DNA of 64,000 nucleotides from a cyanobacterium endosymbiont of Rhopalodia gibberula (GTDB taxonomy: Bacteria; Cyanobacteriota; Cyanobacteriia; Cyanobacteriales; Microcystaceae): NCBI RefSeq assembly GCF_003574135.1, contig NZ_AP018341.1:1364001-1428000 (forward strand). Reading direction: 5' to 3'. This document shows, in pieces, positions 30,267-38,746 of the stretch (position 1 is the stretch's first letter; every line of letters begins with the position of its first letter). A model generated the notes under the pieces. It did no database searches. It was given only the letters and a program-made list of their open reading frames with translations, and had not been told where the DNA came from. Position numbers and translations under genes: made by a program.

Positions 30267-30640
30267 ATGATTATCATAATTACAGCTTTAAAAAGGAGAG
30301 TTGATAAAATAACGATTACATTGATTAATTAATGCTGATCGCAATCGTTCTGTCCTAACTTGGTCACGGAAGTGTAAACTTCTCTTTTATATAATTGCTC
30401 AAGCAAGCTTAATCAGTATTATCCGTAAATATCTTTATTTTATTAGTCATTGACACTATAGCTGGACTTGAACTAGAAGATTTTAAAATATTGCTGATGA
30501 TAGTAATTTATTGTACTTTGCCCACAACTCCTAACCATCTTGATTCATATACCATCGTCAACGCTGTTGAACAATTACAACCTCTTAATACTAGTATTGA
30601 AATTTTACTTACTAACGTTGATGTGTAGATTGAAAATAGA
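30267..30640 (+). pseudogene. parA: Relic of a ParA-family ATPase
   Basis: From the ATG at 30267 the frame reads MIIIITALKRRVDKITIT, a decayed deviant Walker A (family: ALKGGVGKTTT). After frameshifts DRNRSVLTWSRK-like sequence appears. From about 30449 a long clean run gives VIDTIAGLELEDFKILL, then LPTTPNHLDSYTIVNAVEQL, QPLNTSIEILLTNVDV and a stop where an Arg codon is usual, followed by further fragments. This is the deviant-Walker ParA/MinD type partition ATPase common on cyanobacterial plasmids and chromosomes. The Walker A glycines are gone and frames are broken, so it cannot work. Confidence 0.75.
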
Positions 30641-31189
30641 AGAAGAGTAAAAAATTTTGGAGAATGCTTAATTTGTTCTATTTAAATAAAACTAATCTTC
30701 TTCTCTTGGTTGCTTTGCGAATAGTTTTTCAATAAGAAATTATCATTAAAAACTATTCCAACTCTTATTTTTAAATTTACTTAATGAGTTTATAAGATGA
30801 TATTGTAAAACAATGTGCCTTAGTTTTTGTGTGACTTTGATGCAACTTAAAAGCTAAAAATTACTATTTTCATAAGTAAAGTTTACATTTCTGTTGGATC
30901 CAAAAAAATTTTATTTTTGTTTAACTAGTTCCTAAAAAACTGAGTATACTTTACTGAAATATCGATAAAAATAATTACTGTAATTTTTCTTTTAAACATT
31001 ATTATTAATAATAAAAGTTCTACAAAGTAACTATAGTTGATTATATTAATAATTACACTATTACAACAGTGAAAAGACTTTAATATATAAAAAGATTTAA
31101 AGATTTAATATTCTGAACATAAACAAGTAATTAGTAACTAATTAACTTTTTTCTAATGGATAAAATTATCTTTTTTCTCTAAAAAAATA
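30641..31189. other. Gene-free stretch
   Basis: May contain the unreadable 3' end of the parA relic up to about 30800. Otherwise AT-rich with nothing recognised. Confidence 0.5.
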
Positions 31190-31245
31190 ATGTCAAAGTC
31201 CTATGTCAACAAAATGACAATTTTGTTGACATAGGACTTTGACAT
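31190..31245. repeat. Perfect 26-bp inverted repeat
   Basis: Arms 31190-31215 and 31220-31245 are exact complements with a GACA loop. The right arm, read on the minus strand, continues the transposase relic (NVKVLCQ), so half of the palindrome is former coding sequence and the other half mirrors it. Confidence 0.85.
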
Positions 31246-31290
31246 TGCAAAATACTTCGGTAAGATCAGGACCGCATGTTAATATATGTA
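31200..31290 (-). mobile_element. Insertion-sequence transposase relic, N-terminal fragment
   Basis: Minus-strand reading TCGPDLTEVFCNVKVLCQ. The core DLTEVFC recurs at 43343-43411 (SLDLTEVFCDLDRF). This resembles the N-terminus of IS982-type transposases, which open with a short FC.(I/V)DDF motif. Only about 30 codons survive, ending in the perfect palindrome. No inverted terminal repeats or target duplication were found. Confidence 0.4.
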
Positions 31291-32349
31291 GCACCACACA
31301 TTAAAAAATCTATTTATAGCTTAAAGCTGCTGCTTTTCCTTCTATCCCTAAATATTTGTCAAACTAGCGTTAATGTAGATTAATGTCCTTTCCAATTTGA
31401 CAAACTAATCACCAATAATATAGTTTGGGCTATTAACACAATTCTTAAGTATCTGAAAATACGCATAAAAACGCATCCTAATTTTTTTAAACCCCGAGAA
31501 AAATACAATTTTGATAATTGTCTATAGGCAGAGGCTATGTCTAAAACTATTAAAATTTGTTGTAGAACTTAAATATCAACTATCTTGATAGTCTTGTTAG
31601 TTTTTTATTTGTATTAGCCACTGAGATTATTTATAATAATCAGTATCCTAGATTTTAGTATAAAGAATATATTTCCATATTAGACAGTAAAAACAAACGG
31701 AAAATTTAATAAAACCTAACTAAAATGTTTCTATACCTTCTCAAGGCGTTATCTCAGACTAAACAGCAAACACTCAGTTTACATCAATTACCTCAATTTT
31801 CTGTTTGTCTGAGATAAACTTATATTTATCCATTGGGAGGAGTATTTATTGAATCTTTATTGATATCTCCGCTTGTCTAGATTAATATAGACAAACTTTA
31901 AAACTGTATAGGAATCTTCTGTAGATCATTTTATTGATCATCTTAACAAAAACTCGTTATGCCTTCCTATTCTCAATAACTGGGATATGGTAAAAAAGTA
32001 GTTTAGTATCCATTGTGTTTGAGAGTAATTACAAAAATAATTTTTATAAAGAAAAAAAAGAGCAATCTAAATCCTTCGTTTTTTGTTTCTGCCGTTATAG
32101 TGTGCTAATTTTTAATAGTGAAAGGATATCAATGTGGGCAGACAGACAAAGATTAATTTCAGTGTTCCCATCACTTTAAATTAATAGTGTTTTTAGGTTA
32201 TACTCTCTATACATGTTATGATAAGCGAGTAGGTCATAAAAACTAAGTTACAAAGCCTCTATAGTAGATTGCAGTTTTCGTTGAAGTTAAAAACTACAAA
32301 TATTACCAAGTTGGATTGGGGAATTTAATTGAGTCCTTGTCAAATTAGC
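31291..32349. other. Gene-free stretch with an unidentified relic
   Basis: Around 31725-31860 one plus frame gives FLYLLKALSQTKQQTLSLHQ, LPQFSVCLR and, after a stop, YIYPLGGVFIESLLISPLV. That looks like a decayed gene I cannot name. The remainder is upstream sequence of the metallophosphoesterase gene. Confidence 0.4.
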
Positions 32350-33300
32350 ATGGCTAACTATTCTAAGCAAGAAGTCATCATTGCCGTGGTCGGTGATGTT
32401 CATGGTCAGTGGGAAGAGGATGATAATCTAGCCTTAGAAAATTTAGGAGTTGATCTTGTCCTCTTTGTTGGGGATTTTGGAAATGAGGCGGTTTCTATTG
32501 TTCGTTTAATTGCTGATCTTGAGCTTCCTAAAGCGGCTATTATGGGCAACCATGATGCTTGGTACACTGCTTCAGACTGGGGGCGCGAACAATGTCCTTA
32601 TGATCGAACTAGAGAAGATTGGCTACAAGCACAACTCGATTTGTTAGGGACAACCCATGTAGGTTATACGAAGCTAGATTTTGTGGAATTAAACCTCTCA
32701 GTGGTGGGGAGTCGTCCCTACAGTTGGGGTGGATCTCAATGGAAAAACAAGACTTTTTTACGTGATCGTTACGGTGTCACTAGTTTTGCGGAGTCTACTG
32801 CTAGAATTGTCGCTGCAGCCAAACAAGCCACATACAATACTGTGATCCTTTTAGGACATAATGGACCAACAGGATTAGGAGAAGAACCTGAGGCAATCTG
32901 TGGACGCGATTGGAAACCCTTGGGGGGTGATCACGGTGACCCTGATCTGGCACAGGCTATCACTGAAGTTCGCGCTTTGGGTAAGCATATTCCCTTCGTG
33001 ACCTTCGGACACATGCACCACCGATTACGGTATACAAATTCTCGACTAAGAATTCAAGTTGAACATAATTCAACAAAAACAATTTATTTGAATGCTGCCA
33101 GTGTTCCCCGCCACATAGAAAAAAATAAAGTTAAATTGCGCAATTTTTCATTAGTTTCTTTGAATCAGGGAGAAGTTAAAGAAATATCTTTGGTTTGGGT
33201 TGATCCTAATGGGATAATTGCCTCTCAAGATTGTTTGTATCGTTATCAAGATGCGATTGCCCCAGGTGCAGCCTTTCTAAAAAATACGCAACTTTCTTAA
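32350..33300 (+). CDS. TIGR04168-type metallophosphoesterase
   Basis: 316 residues of the calcineurin-like phosphoesterase superfamily, matching the cyanobacterial and plastid TIGR04168 group. Metal-binding motifs in order: VVGDVHGQW (D-x-H), LFVGDFGNE (GD), IMGNHDAWY (GNHD), ILLGHNGPTGLG (H) and TFGHMHHRLR (GH-x-H). The dimetal site is therefore complete. The group's substrate is unknown. The frame opens at a TTG at 32329; the ATG at 32350 (MANYSKQE) fits the family better. Nothing is damaged. Isolated gene, 130 bp before tRNA-Ser on the same strand. Confidence 0.85.
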   Translation: MANYSKQEVIIAVVGDVHGQWEEDDNLALENLGVDLVLFVGDFGNEAVSIVRLIADLELPKAAIMGNHDAWYTASDWGREQCPYDRTREDWLQAQLDLLGTTHVGYTKLDFVELNLSVVGSRPYSWGGSQWKNKTFLRDRYGVTSFAESTARIVAAAKQATYNTVILLGHNGPTGLGEEPEAICGRDWKPLGGDHGDPDLAQAITEVRALGKHIPFVTFGHMHHRLRYTNSRLRIQVEHNSTKTIYLNAASVPRHIEKNKVKLRNFSLVSLNQGEVKEISLVWVDPNGIIASQDCLYRYQDAIAPGAAFLKNTQLS

Positions 33301-33426
33301 CCAATCAACCAATCTTACCTATCTCTGGTATTCATGCGTAGAGCTTTTTACTGGGGATTCGTAAAGTCTTATTAATTATGTGTTAATTTAACAATTTTTG
33401 ATAGAATGGAACTTGCTCATATTATT

Positions 33427-33511
33427 GGAGAGGTGGCAGAGTGGTCGAATGCGCCCGACTTGAAATCGGGTTTGGGTAAAACCAACGTGGGTTCGAATCC
33501 CACCCTCTCCG
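33427..33511 (+). tRNA. trnS-UGA: tRNA-Ser (UGA)
   Basis: Class II tRNA. The acceptor stem GGAGAGG pairs with CCTCTCC, D-arm with GTGGTCGAATGC, anticodon loop CTTGAAA with TGA, a long variable arm (TTTGGGTAAAACCAAC), and T-arm GTGGGTTCGAATCCCAC. The discriminator G is at 33511. No CCA is encoded. A TAGAAT box at 33402-33407 may be its -10. Confidence 0.97.
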
Positions 33512-33634
33512 TTATAAGATTAATTGTTAAGAAGTTCTTGTCCCAACAAAAAGTTTTAAACTTGAGAAATCACTTTGAGCGATAGAAATTGACCAAAAGA
33601 GTAAATAATAGCTTATGGACGTTCTCTGTCTATT

Positions 33635-34259
33635 ATGAAATCTCCATCTCTGTCCGTTAGAGAACTTTGCATGTTTTCTTTACTAGAAGTCCTTTTATTT
33701 TCAGGTTGTCCCTTCCTCTCCATATTTTTGAATTCCTCTATCGCATGATGGTAAATATGGCTTTAGAGTTTTGTATAGTTAATTCTCTCAACAGCAAAAT
33801 TGCTAAAGTAGGTTGTTATTATGAAGTTATTTGATATCAACGTTTACCTTAATGATCGCATGAAAGTTCTTATCATTGGACAGCGAAGATTTAGACTGCT
33901 TAATACCGTTTGGGAAAAACCCTATCAAGTGGGAGTGGTAGAATGGGTCAATGGGTCGATGATAAACTTTCATCCAAAGATTTAAGGTCCCTAGCCTACG
34001 AAGTACACAACGGTTATTTAAAAAAATCGTACGCCTTTCAGTAAAATTGACAGATTAAAAGATTGAATTGTTTGAAGATTTGCCTGATATTCCTCTACAG
34101 TTATCCCACTGGGTCGCTAAAAATATTTACGGTGTAGCCACAGAACAACAAACCCCACTGAATATGTAAAATACTGCAACTCACTTAAAACTTGAATCAG
34201 AGATTCTAACCTATACCCGTAATTATTTAGCGGCTAGAACAGCTCTTAAGATGTACTAA
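33635..34259 (+). pseudogene. Relic of a LON substrate-binding-domain protein
   Basis: The N-terminal piece after ATG 33635 reads SPSLSVRELCMFSLLEVLLF, then frames shift and stops intervene. From about 33820 FDINVYLNDRMKVLIIGQRR, FRLLNTVWEKPYQVGVVEW reads cleanly (family: DDRMKVLTLGQQRFRV, EKPYRVGLVEW). Later pieces are LRSLAYEVHNGYL, PLQLSHWVAKNIYGVATEQQ (frame-shifted) and ESEILTYTRNYLAARTALK before the stop at 34259. This is the cyanobacterial free-standing LON N-terminal-domain protein (about 210 residues, function unknown) in full length but with several frameshifts and stops. Confidence 0.82.
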
Positions 34260-34274
34260 ACTAGTAAAAATACC

Positions 34275-35141
34275 TTAAAACTGAGCAATATCTATTTTTT
34301 TGAGCGTTAATACCTTATACCCCCCGAAAACCTTTAAAGTTTCTGTATAGGTGCTCAGTTCAGCTAGGGCTTCTTCAATAGCATTGAACTCTGAGTTGAT
34401 CTCAAGATCGATAAAAAAGAGATATTCTCCCAGTGATCGTTTGGTAGGGCGCGATTCGATACGACTTAAATTAATTCCCCGTTTGGCAAATACCTCCAAA
34501 GGTCTAACCAGTGTGCCGGGGACATTATCAGAAACACTAAATCCTAAAGAAATCCGACTCCCTTCTATGGTAGTTGGCGTTAATTCCAATATCCAGAACC
34601 GAGTACAATTATCAGGATAATCATTAATATCATTGATCAAGATGGGAGAATTGTACAATTTAGCAGCACGGGGAGAGGCGATAGCCGCCGAGGTGGAATC
34701 GAGATTGATTTGATGTAGAGCTTCCGTGGTTGAATTTGTTGGAATTAAGGAGACAGAGGGTAAATTCTGCTCTAACCAATGTTGACATTGTGCTAAAGCT
34801 TGAGGATGGGAATAAACTGTTTTTAATCCTTTCAAGGATTTTCTTCTTGATAATAAAGCATGGGAGATGGGCAAGACTAACTCTTGTTGAATCTTGAGTT
34901 TGTCCAATTGCCAAAGGCTATCGAGAATAATGGCTACTGTGCCTTCTGTGGAGTTCTCCACCGGAACAACAGCCTGTTGAGTTTCCCCGTAGGCAACAGC
35001 GTATAAAGATTGAGCAATTGTCGGATAGGGACACATAAGAGATTTTTTTCCCTCTTTTTGCTCTAACCAACGCTGATAAGCCAAGGTAGCCGTTTCTGCA
35101 TTAGTCCCCGTCGGACCTAGATGAGCAATGGAAATAACCAT
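34275..35141 (-). CDS. pheA: Prephenate dehydratase
   Basis: 288 residues, monofunctional PheA that decarboxylates and dehydrates prephenate to phenylpyruvate for phenylalanine synthesis. Catalytic-domain features: HLGPTGTNAETAT (7-19), VVPVENSTEGTV (about 58-69), SHPQALAQC, and the catalytic Thr-Arg-Phe in NCTRFWIL (about 179-186). The C-terminal ACT domain (about 198-280) has the Phe-binding ESRPTKRSLGEYLFFID segment, so feedback control by phenylalanine is likely. ATG at 35141. A LON-domain relic ends 16 bp from its stop on the other strand. Complete. Confidence 0.94.
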   Translation of the reverse strand: MVISIAHLGPTGTNAETATLAYQRWLEQKEGKKSLMCPYPTIAQSLYAVAYGETQQAVVPVENSTEGTVAIILDSLWQLDKLKIQQELVLPISHALLSRRKSLKGLKTVYSHPQALAQCQHWLEQNLPSVSLIPTNSTTEALHQINLDSTSAAIASPRAAKLYNSPILINDINDYPDNCTRFWILELTPTTIEGSRISLGFSVSDNVPGTLVRPLEVFAKRGINLSRIESRPTKRSLGEYLFFIDLEINSEFNAIEEALAELSTYTETLKVFGGYKVLTLKKIDIAQF

Positions 35142-35229
35142 AGGTAATAAATTTGTAACCTGATTGATTATATCGAGATTTGGACCGCTATACTTAAGTA
35201 ACTTAACTCAATCTAAAGTTCACGTGAGT

Positions 35230-35281
35230 ATCAAGTTTTATTAGAAAAACTTTCATCAAAATTTTTCTAATAAAACTTGAT
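35230..35281 (+). repeat. Perfect 20-bp inverted repeat with T-run
   Basis: Arms 35230-35249 and 35262-35281 are exact complements around a 12-base loop, and seven T occupy 35281-35287 on the plus strand. It is shaped like a terminator for plus-strand transcription, yet the only neighbour is pheA, whose start is 90 bp away on the opposite strand; it may stop antisense transcripts or be a relic. Confidence 0.8.
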
Positions 35282-35378
35282 TTTTTGTCAAATCAATTTC
35301 CTTAATTCTTTAAAAGAATAGACTAAAATTAAATAAAAAAATCTTTTAAATAAAAATTTTTAGGTAAATTAATTATCC

Positions 35379-35898
35379 ATGGATGTTTATTTTAATGCTT
35401 TGGAGTCAGTCTTCAACAATGATGAATATACTTCAATTCCCTTGCATAATTATCTGCGACAACCTCAACGGTTAGTTGAGGCAATCACCAATCCAAAATT
35501 ATATAGAACCCATTTATAAAGAACTCTTTAGGTTAAAGATATATCTCCTCCACTTTATGCAGCTTTATCATTTCCAACCCATAGTTGTTTTAAACGTTTG
35601 AGCTAAAATTCAATGCAAAGTATATTTAAGATCCAAAGAGTGCAAAATTTGGGGCATTGACGATATAAATGAATAATCGCTTTTCTTTGAAGCTTAGGGG
35701 GAAACCCATTCCAGAAAATCAGGAGGAAAAAATCTATCTGAAAAGCCAAGCTAATTTAGAAGTTATGGTAGTTTTACCTCCCTCATAATGATTGAGAAGT
35801 TAACCATTATAGGGAATGACTAGTAATAGACTCCTAAAAAGGATTCTACTAAGAATTAAATAATGCCCACTGAGTTAATTACTCAAAGATTACAGTGA
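35379..35898 (+). pseudogene. Relic of a DUF1997 protein
   Basis: Starts well at ATG 35379: MDVYFNALESVFNNDEYTSI then LHNYLRQPQRLVEAITNPK, which is the N-terminal signature of the cyanobacterial DUF1997 family (P..HYLRQPQRLV.A). Then stops and frameshifts follow; recognisable later pieces include LRGKPIPENQEEKIYLKSQA and NLEVMVVLPPS (family: YKG..YLQGQADL.V.V.LPP). The last piece, ELITQRLQ, ends at 35898. The family has no known function. At least four lesions. Confidence 0.7.
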
Positions 35899-36520
35899 GT
35901 TCACTAGTCGACATTCTTTATAGGGACTTACTTAAGAAAATTGACTTACTTCTTCTTTTAACTTTTTAGCATGTTTATATCAAGGCCTAAGCTTACTCCG
36001 TTAGAGCCTATTTATAAATAAACAAAGCATTGAACATTGGTGTAAAACGATTGAGCAAACAACTCATCGTAACCTACTAGTTAGAAGACTTTTATTTTTG
36101 GATTTACTTTATGAATACTTTTGTATAGTCATTAGTAGTAAATATTTAACAATTTCTTATTAGGCTTAAAAGAGCGATTACCTTTCCAGACAAGAGAGCC
36201 TATAGTTTATGAATCTCTTCAAACATTAAGAGCTTGTTCAAGACAACCTTTTGGGTTGCGTAACAATATAAATCTTTTTTAAAAACACTTGCCCCCAGAC
36301 AACTATTGCTAGCACAAAAGTTTATTTTTTTTGCAATCATTATAGATTTTTTAGATTTAGAATACTAAATTAGTAGCCGATGACCTCCAAAACTCTTATT
36401 TTAAATGTATTCTATCATTTAGAAAAACTTAAATAAGTCAAGTTTTCTAAAGCTTGAAAATTTTATAAAACAGGATTTTCAGCTTTGGTTTATCGTGATT
36501 TCATCATAGCCAAGGTATAG
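35899..36520. other. Gene-free stretch with unidentified fragments
   Basis: One plus frame near 36160-36270 reads LKERLPFQTREPIVYESLQT then RACSRQPFGLRNN without a stop; near 36000-36110 another gives EPIYK...HWCKTIEQTTHRNLL. They look like one decayed gene that I cannot identify. Nothing intact. Confidence 0.4.
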
Positions 36521-36524
36521 TACT

Positions 36525-36660
36525 TGCTGTCTTTAACTATTATTTTCTTTTAAGACGTACTTGAAATAGGAAATACTATCATATGGCTAAATAGTGCTCT
36601 GTATCCCACTTCATCGGTTTCCGCAGCAACTAAACGTCCGTGAGGACAATAAATCCAGAT
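36525..36660 (-). pseudogene. rnhB: Relic of ribonuclease HII
   Basis: Minus-strand reading LVAAETDEVGYRALFSHMIV then FPISSTS, a stop, and KIIVKDSKYY. Compared with RNase HII (LVAGVDEVGRGALFGPVVAA, then GVKDSK), the DEVG core and the KDSK motif are recognisable, but the GRG step is altered to GYRA and the frame stops. Only the first quarter of the protein is visible. It lies directly downstream of rne, which is the usual cyanobacterial order rne-rnhB, and that context supports the call. RNase HII removes ribonucleotides misincorporated in DNA. Confidence 0.65.
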
Positions 36661-36713
36661 TAATCTTTATACAACATGAGCTGACGTAATTTTTATCACA
36701 CATAAAAAGGGAT

Positions 36714-36741
36714 AATTTAACTTTTTCCCTTCTTATGTATC
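36714..36741 (-). terminator. Possible rne terminator
   Basis: On the minus strand AAGGGA and TCCCTT pair over a 13-base loop, followed by TTTTT. It begins 23 bp past the rne stop. Confidence 0.4.
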
Positions 36742-36763
36742 TATTTGGATTCAAGGATAATTC

Positions 36764-38746
36764 TTAAGCTTCTTTGGCGGAAGAACGACGACGACGACGA
36801 CGAATCACAGGGCGTTCGGAGTCACTTTCGAGGAGTTTTGTTGATGCTGCTTTATCATCTGTCTTCTCGTCATTATTAGAAAACTCAGACACCTCAAGGG
36901 GAATGGATTGAGGTATAACAAATGATGTGTCTCCACAAGGAATCTCTGGTTCCTCTTTTACCTCTTGTATTTCTGGTTCCTCTCTTATTTCTTGTGTGTT
37001 CGACATATTTACTGAATGTTCAGGGAACTTAACAGATACTAATACAGATTTAGGGTCTTTAAACTCACGATTAAGACGCACTAGAGGAGAAACTCCCATT
37101 AAGGCATATAGATTTTGTTCCAAAGGGGTCATTTCCACAGATACCTTTTCCATCGGTATTTCTTCTCGGCGTAAATGCCTATGTCCTCGTTCTTTCCTAG
37201 GTTCAGCCTCTGTTTCTCCTAAATAGTCACTCTCTTTTACCACAATACTGGGAATCACTTTAGTCGTCGACTCATCCTTCAACTGAGGTTGAGATTGACG
37301 GCGACGACGACGACGAGTGGCATTGGAGGCATTACCCTGTTCTTGATAGCTCGGATGGTGAAGTAATTCTAATTGATTAGGGAACTGATGTATTTCATCT
37401 TCAAGACTAGATTCTCTAAGAACTTCAGGCTTTTCTACAGATTTTTCTACTGGTTTCACAACAAGGGAGGTGGAAACCACAGCAAACGTTTCTAACGGAA
37501 TCAATTCGGATTGTCCTGGAAGGTGAACCATATGTCCTAAACCACCACAACTGGGACAGGGTTGACCAAATAATTCGTAAATGTTTTTACCTTGACGTTT
37601 CCGAGTCAATTCAACTAAACCTAATTCCGAAAGTTGTGCAATTTGGGGTCTAGCTTTATCAGATTTGAGGGCTTTGTTGAAATGTTCTAATAACTTAAGT
37701 TGATCGCGCCGTGAGTCCATATCGATAAAATCTACAATGATTACCCCTCCAATATTACGTAGACGCAATTGACGGGCAATTTCTGTAGCTGCTTCACTAT
37801 TAGTCCACAGAACCGTTTCTCTAGCTGTTGCTGAACGTGTAAATGAACCAGAGTTAACATCAACAACTGTTAAAGCTTCAGTGGGTTCAATGATGACGTA
37901 ACCACCAGAAGGTAAGTCAACCCTTGGTTTGAGCGCTTCTCGAATCGCGGCATTGACGCGAAAATAATCTAAAACTCCAAGATGTTCGCGGTGATGATCA
38001 ATCAACACTCCTTCAGGAGAACGGCCACCACTCCAGTTCATTAAGTGCTGTTTGACTCGTTTTACCCCTGCTTGGGAATCTACAACAATGCGGTTTACCT
38101 CTGCACTATACATGTCTCGTAACACCCGTTGAATAAAATCGTCATCACGGTTGAGTAGAGAAGGAGGACGAGTTGAAGTAGCCTGAACTTGAATAGATTC
38201 CCATTGTCGCTGTAGAAACTCTAAGTCCTCCATAATTGCTTCTTCAGCTTTCCCCTCAGCTTCTGTCCGAACCAGTAACCCCATTCCTGCGGGCTTAATT
38301 AAAATAGCTAAAGCACGTAAGCGACTACGTTCATCATCATTTTTAATTCTTCTAGAAAGGTTAACCCCTCGACCATAAGGCATCAAGACTAAGTACCGGC
38401 CTGGCAATGTAATATTCCCTGTGAGTCGTGGACCTTTATTTCCCGTGGGTTCTTTCATCACCTGAACCAACACCTTTTGTTGAGGAGTCAACAACTCTGT
38501 AATGGCTCCCGCACTTCTTTTTAAGCGAAGAGGACCTAAATCTGTGACATGAATAAACCCATTGCGTTCTGCATCCCCAATATTGACAAATGCTGCGTCA
38601 ATGCCTGGAATTACATTTTCGACTACTCCTAAATAAATATCGCTAACTTGTTGGTTGCCAGTGGCAACCACTAGCTCTTGAATTTGATCTTCCCAGAAAA
38701 CAGCAGCAATGTGGTGTTGCTCTGCGATAACAATTTGCTTTGGCAT
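36764..38746 (-). CDS. rne: Ribonuclease E/G
   Basis: 660-residue cyanobacterial RNase E. The N-terminus lacks a long leader and goes straight into the S1 domain (about 35-120: SDIYLGVVENVIPGIDAAFV to NGFIHVTDLG). The catalytic DNase I-like part has VVDVNSG (about 295-301) and VIIVDFIDM (about 336-344), which carry the two metal-binding Asp. The zinc link CPSCGG is at about residue 394. A disordered, charged C-terminal part follows and ends in a run of Arg (IRRRRRRSSAKEA). In cyanobacteria this short Arg-rich tail binds polynucleotide phosphorylase. ATG at 38746. Intact; its usual follower rnhB is a relic. Confidence 0.96.
   Translation of the reverse strand: MPKQIVIAEQHHIAAVFWEDQIQELVVATGNQQVSDIYLGVVENVIPGIDAAFVNIGDAERNGFIHVTDLGPLRLKRSAGAITELLTPQQKVLVQVMKEPTGNKGPRLTGNITLPGRYLVLMPYGRGVNLSRRIKNDDERSRLRALAILIKPAGMGLLVRTEAEGKAEEAIMEDLEFLQRQWESIQVQATSTRPPSLLNRDDDFIQRVLRDMYSAEVNRIVVDSQAGVKRVKQHLMNWSGGRSPEGVLIDHHREHLGVLDYFRVNAAIREALKPRVDLPSGGYVIIEPTEALTVVDVNSGSFTRSATARETVLWTNSEAATEIARQLRLRNIGGVIIVDFIDMDSRRDQLKLLEHFNKALKSDKARPQIAQLSELGLVELTRKRQGKNIYELFGQPCPSCGGLGHMVHLPGQSELIPLETFAVVSTSLVVKPVEKSVEKPEVLRESSLEDEIHQFPNQLELLHHPSYQEQGNASNATRRRRRRQSQPQLKDESTTKVIPSIVVKESDYLGETEAEPRKERGHRHLRREEIPMEKVSVEMTPLEQNLYALMGVSPLVRLNREFKDPKSVLVSVKFPEHSVNMSNTQEIREEPEIQEVKEEPEIPCGDTSFVIPQSIPLEVSEFSNNDEKTDDKAASTKLLESDSERPVIRRRRRRSSAKEA

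Noticed and set aside
36927-37226. Plus-strand 99-codon open frame
   Set aside because: Antisense shadow of the low-complexity tail of rne.
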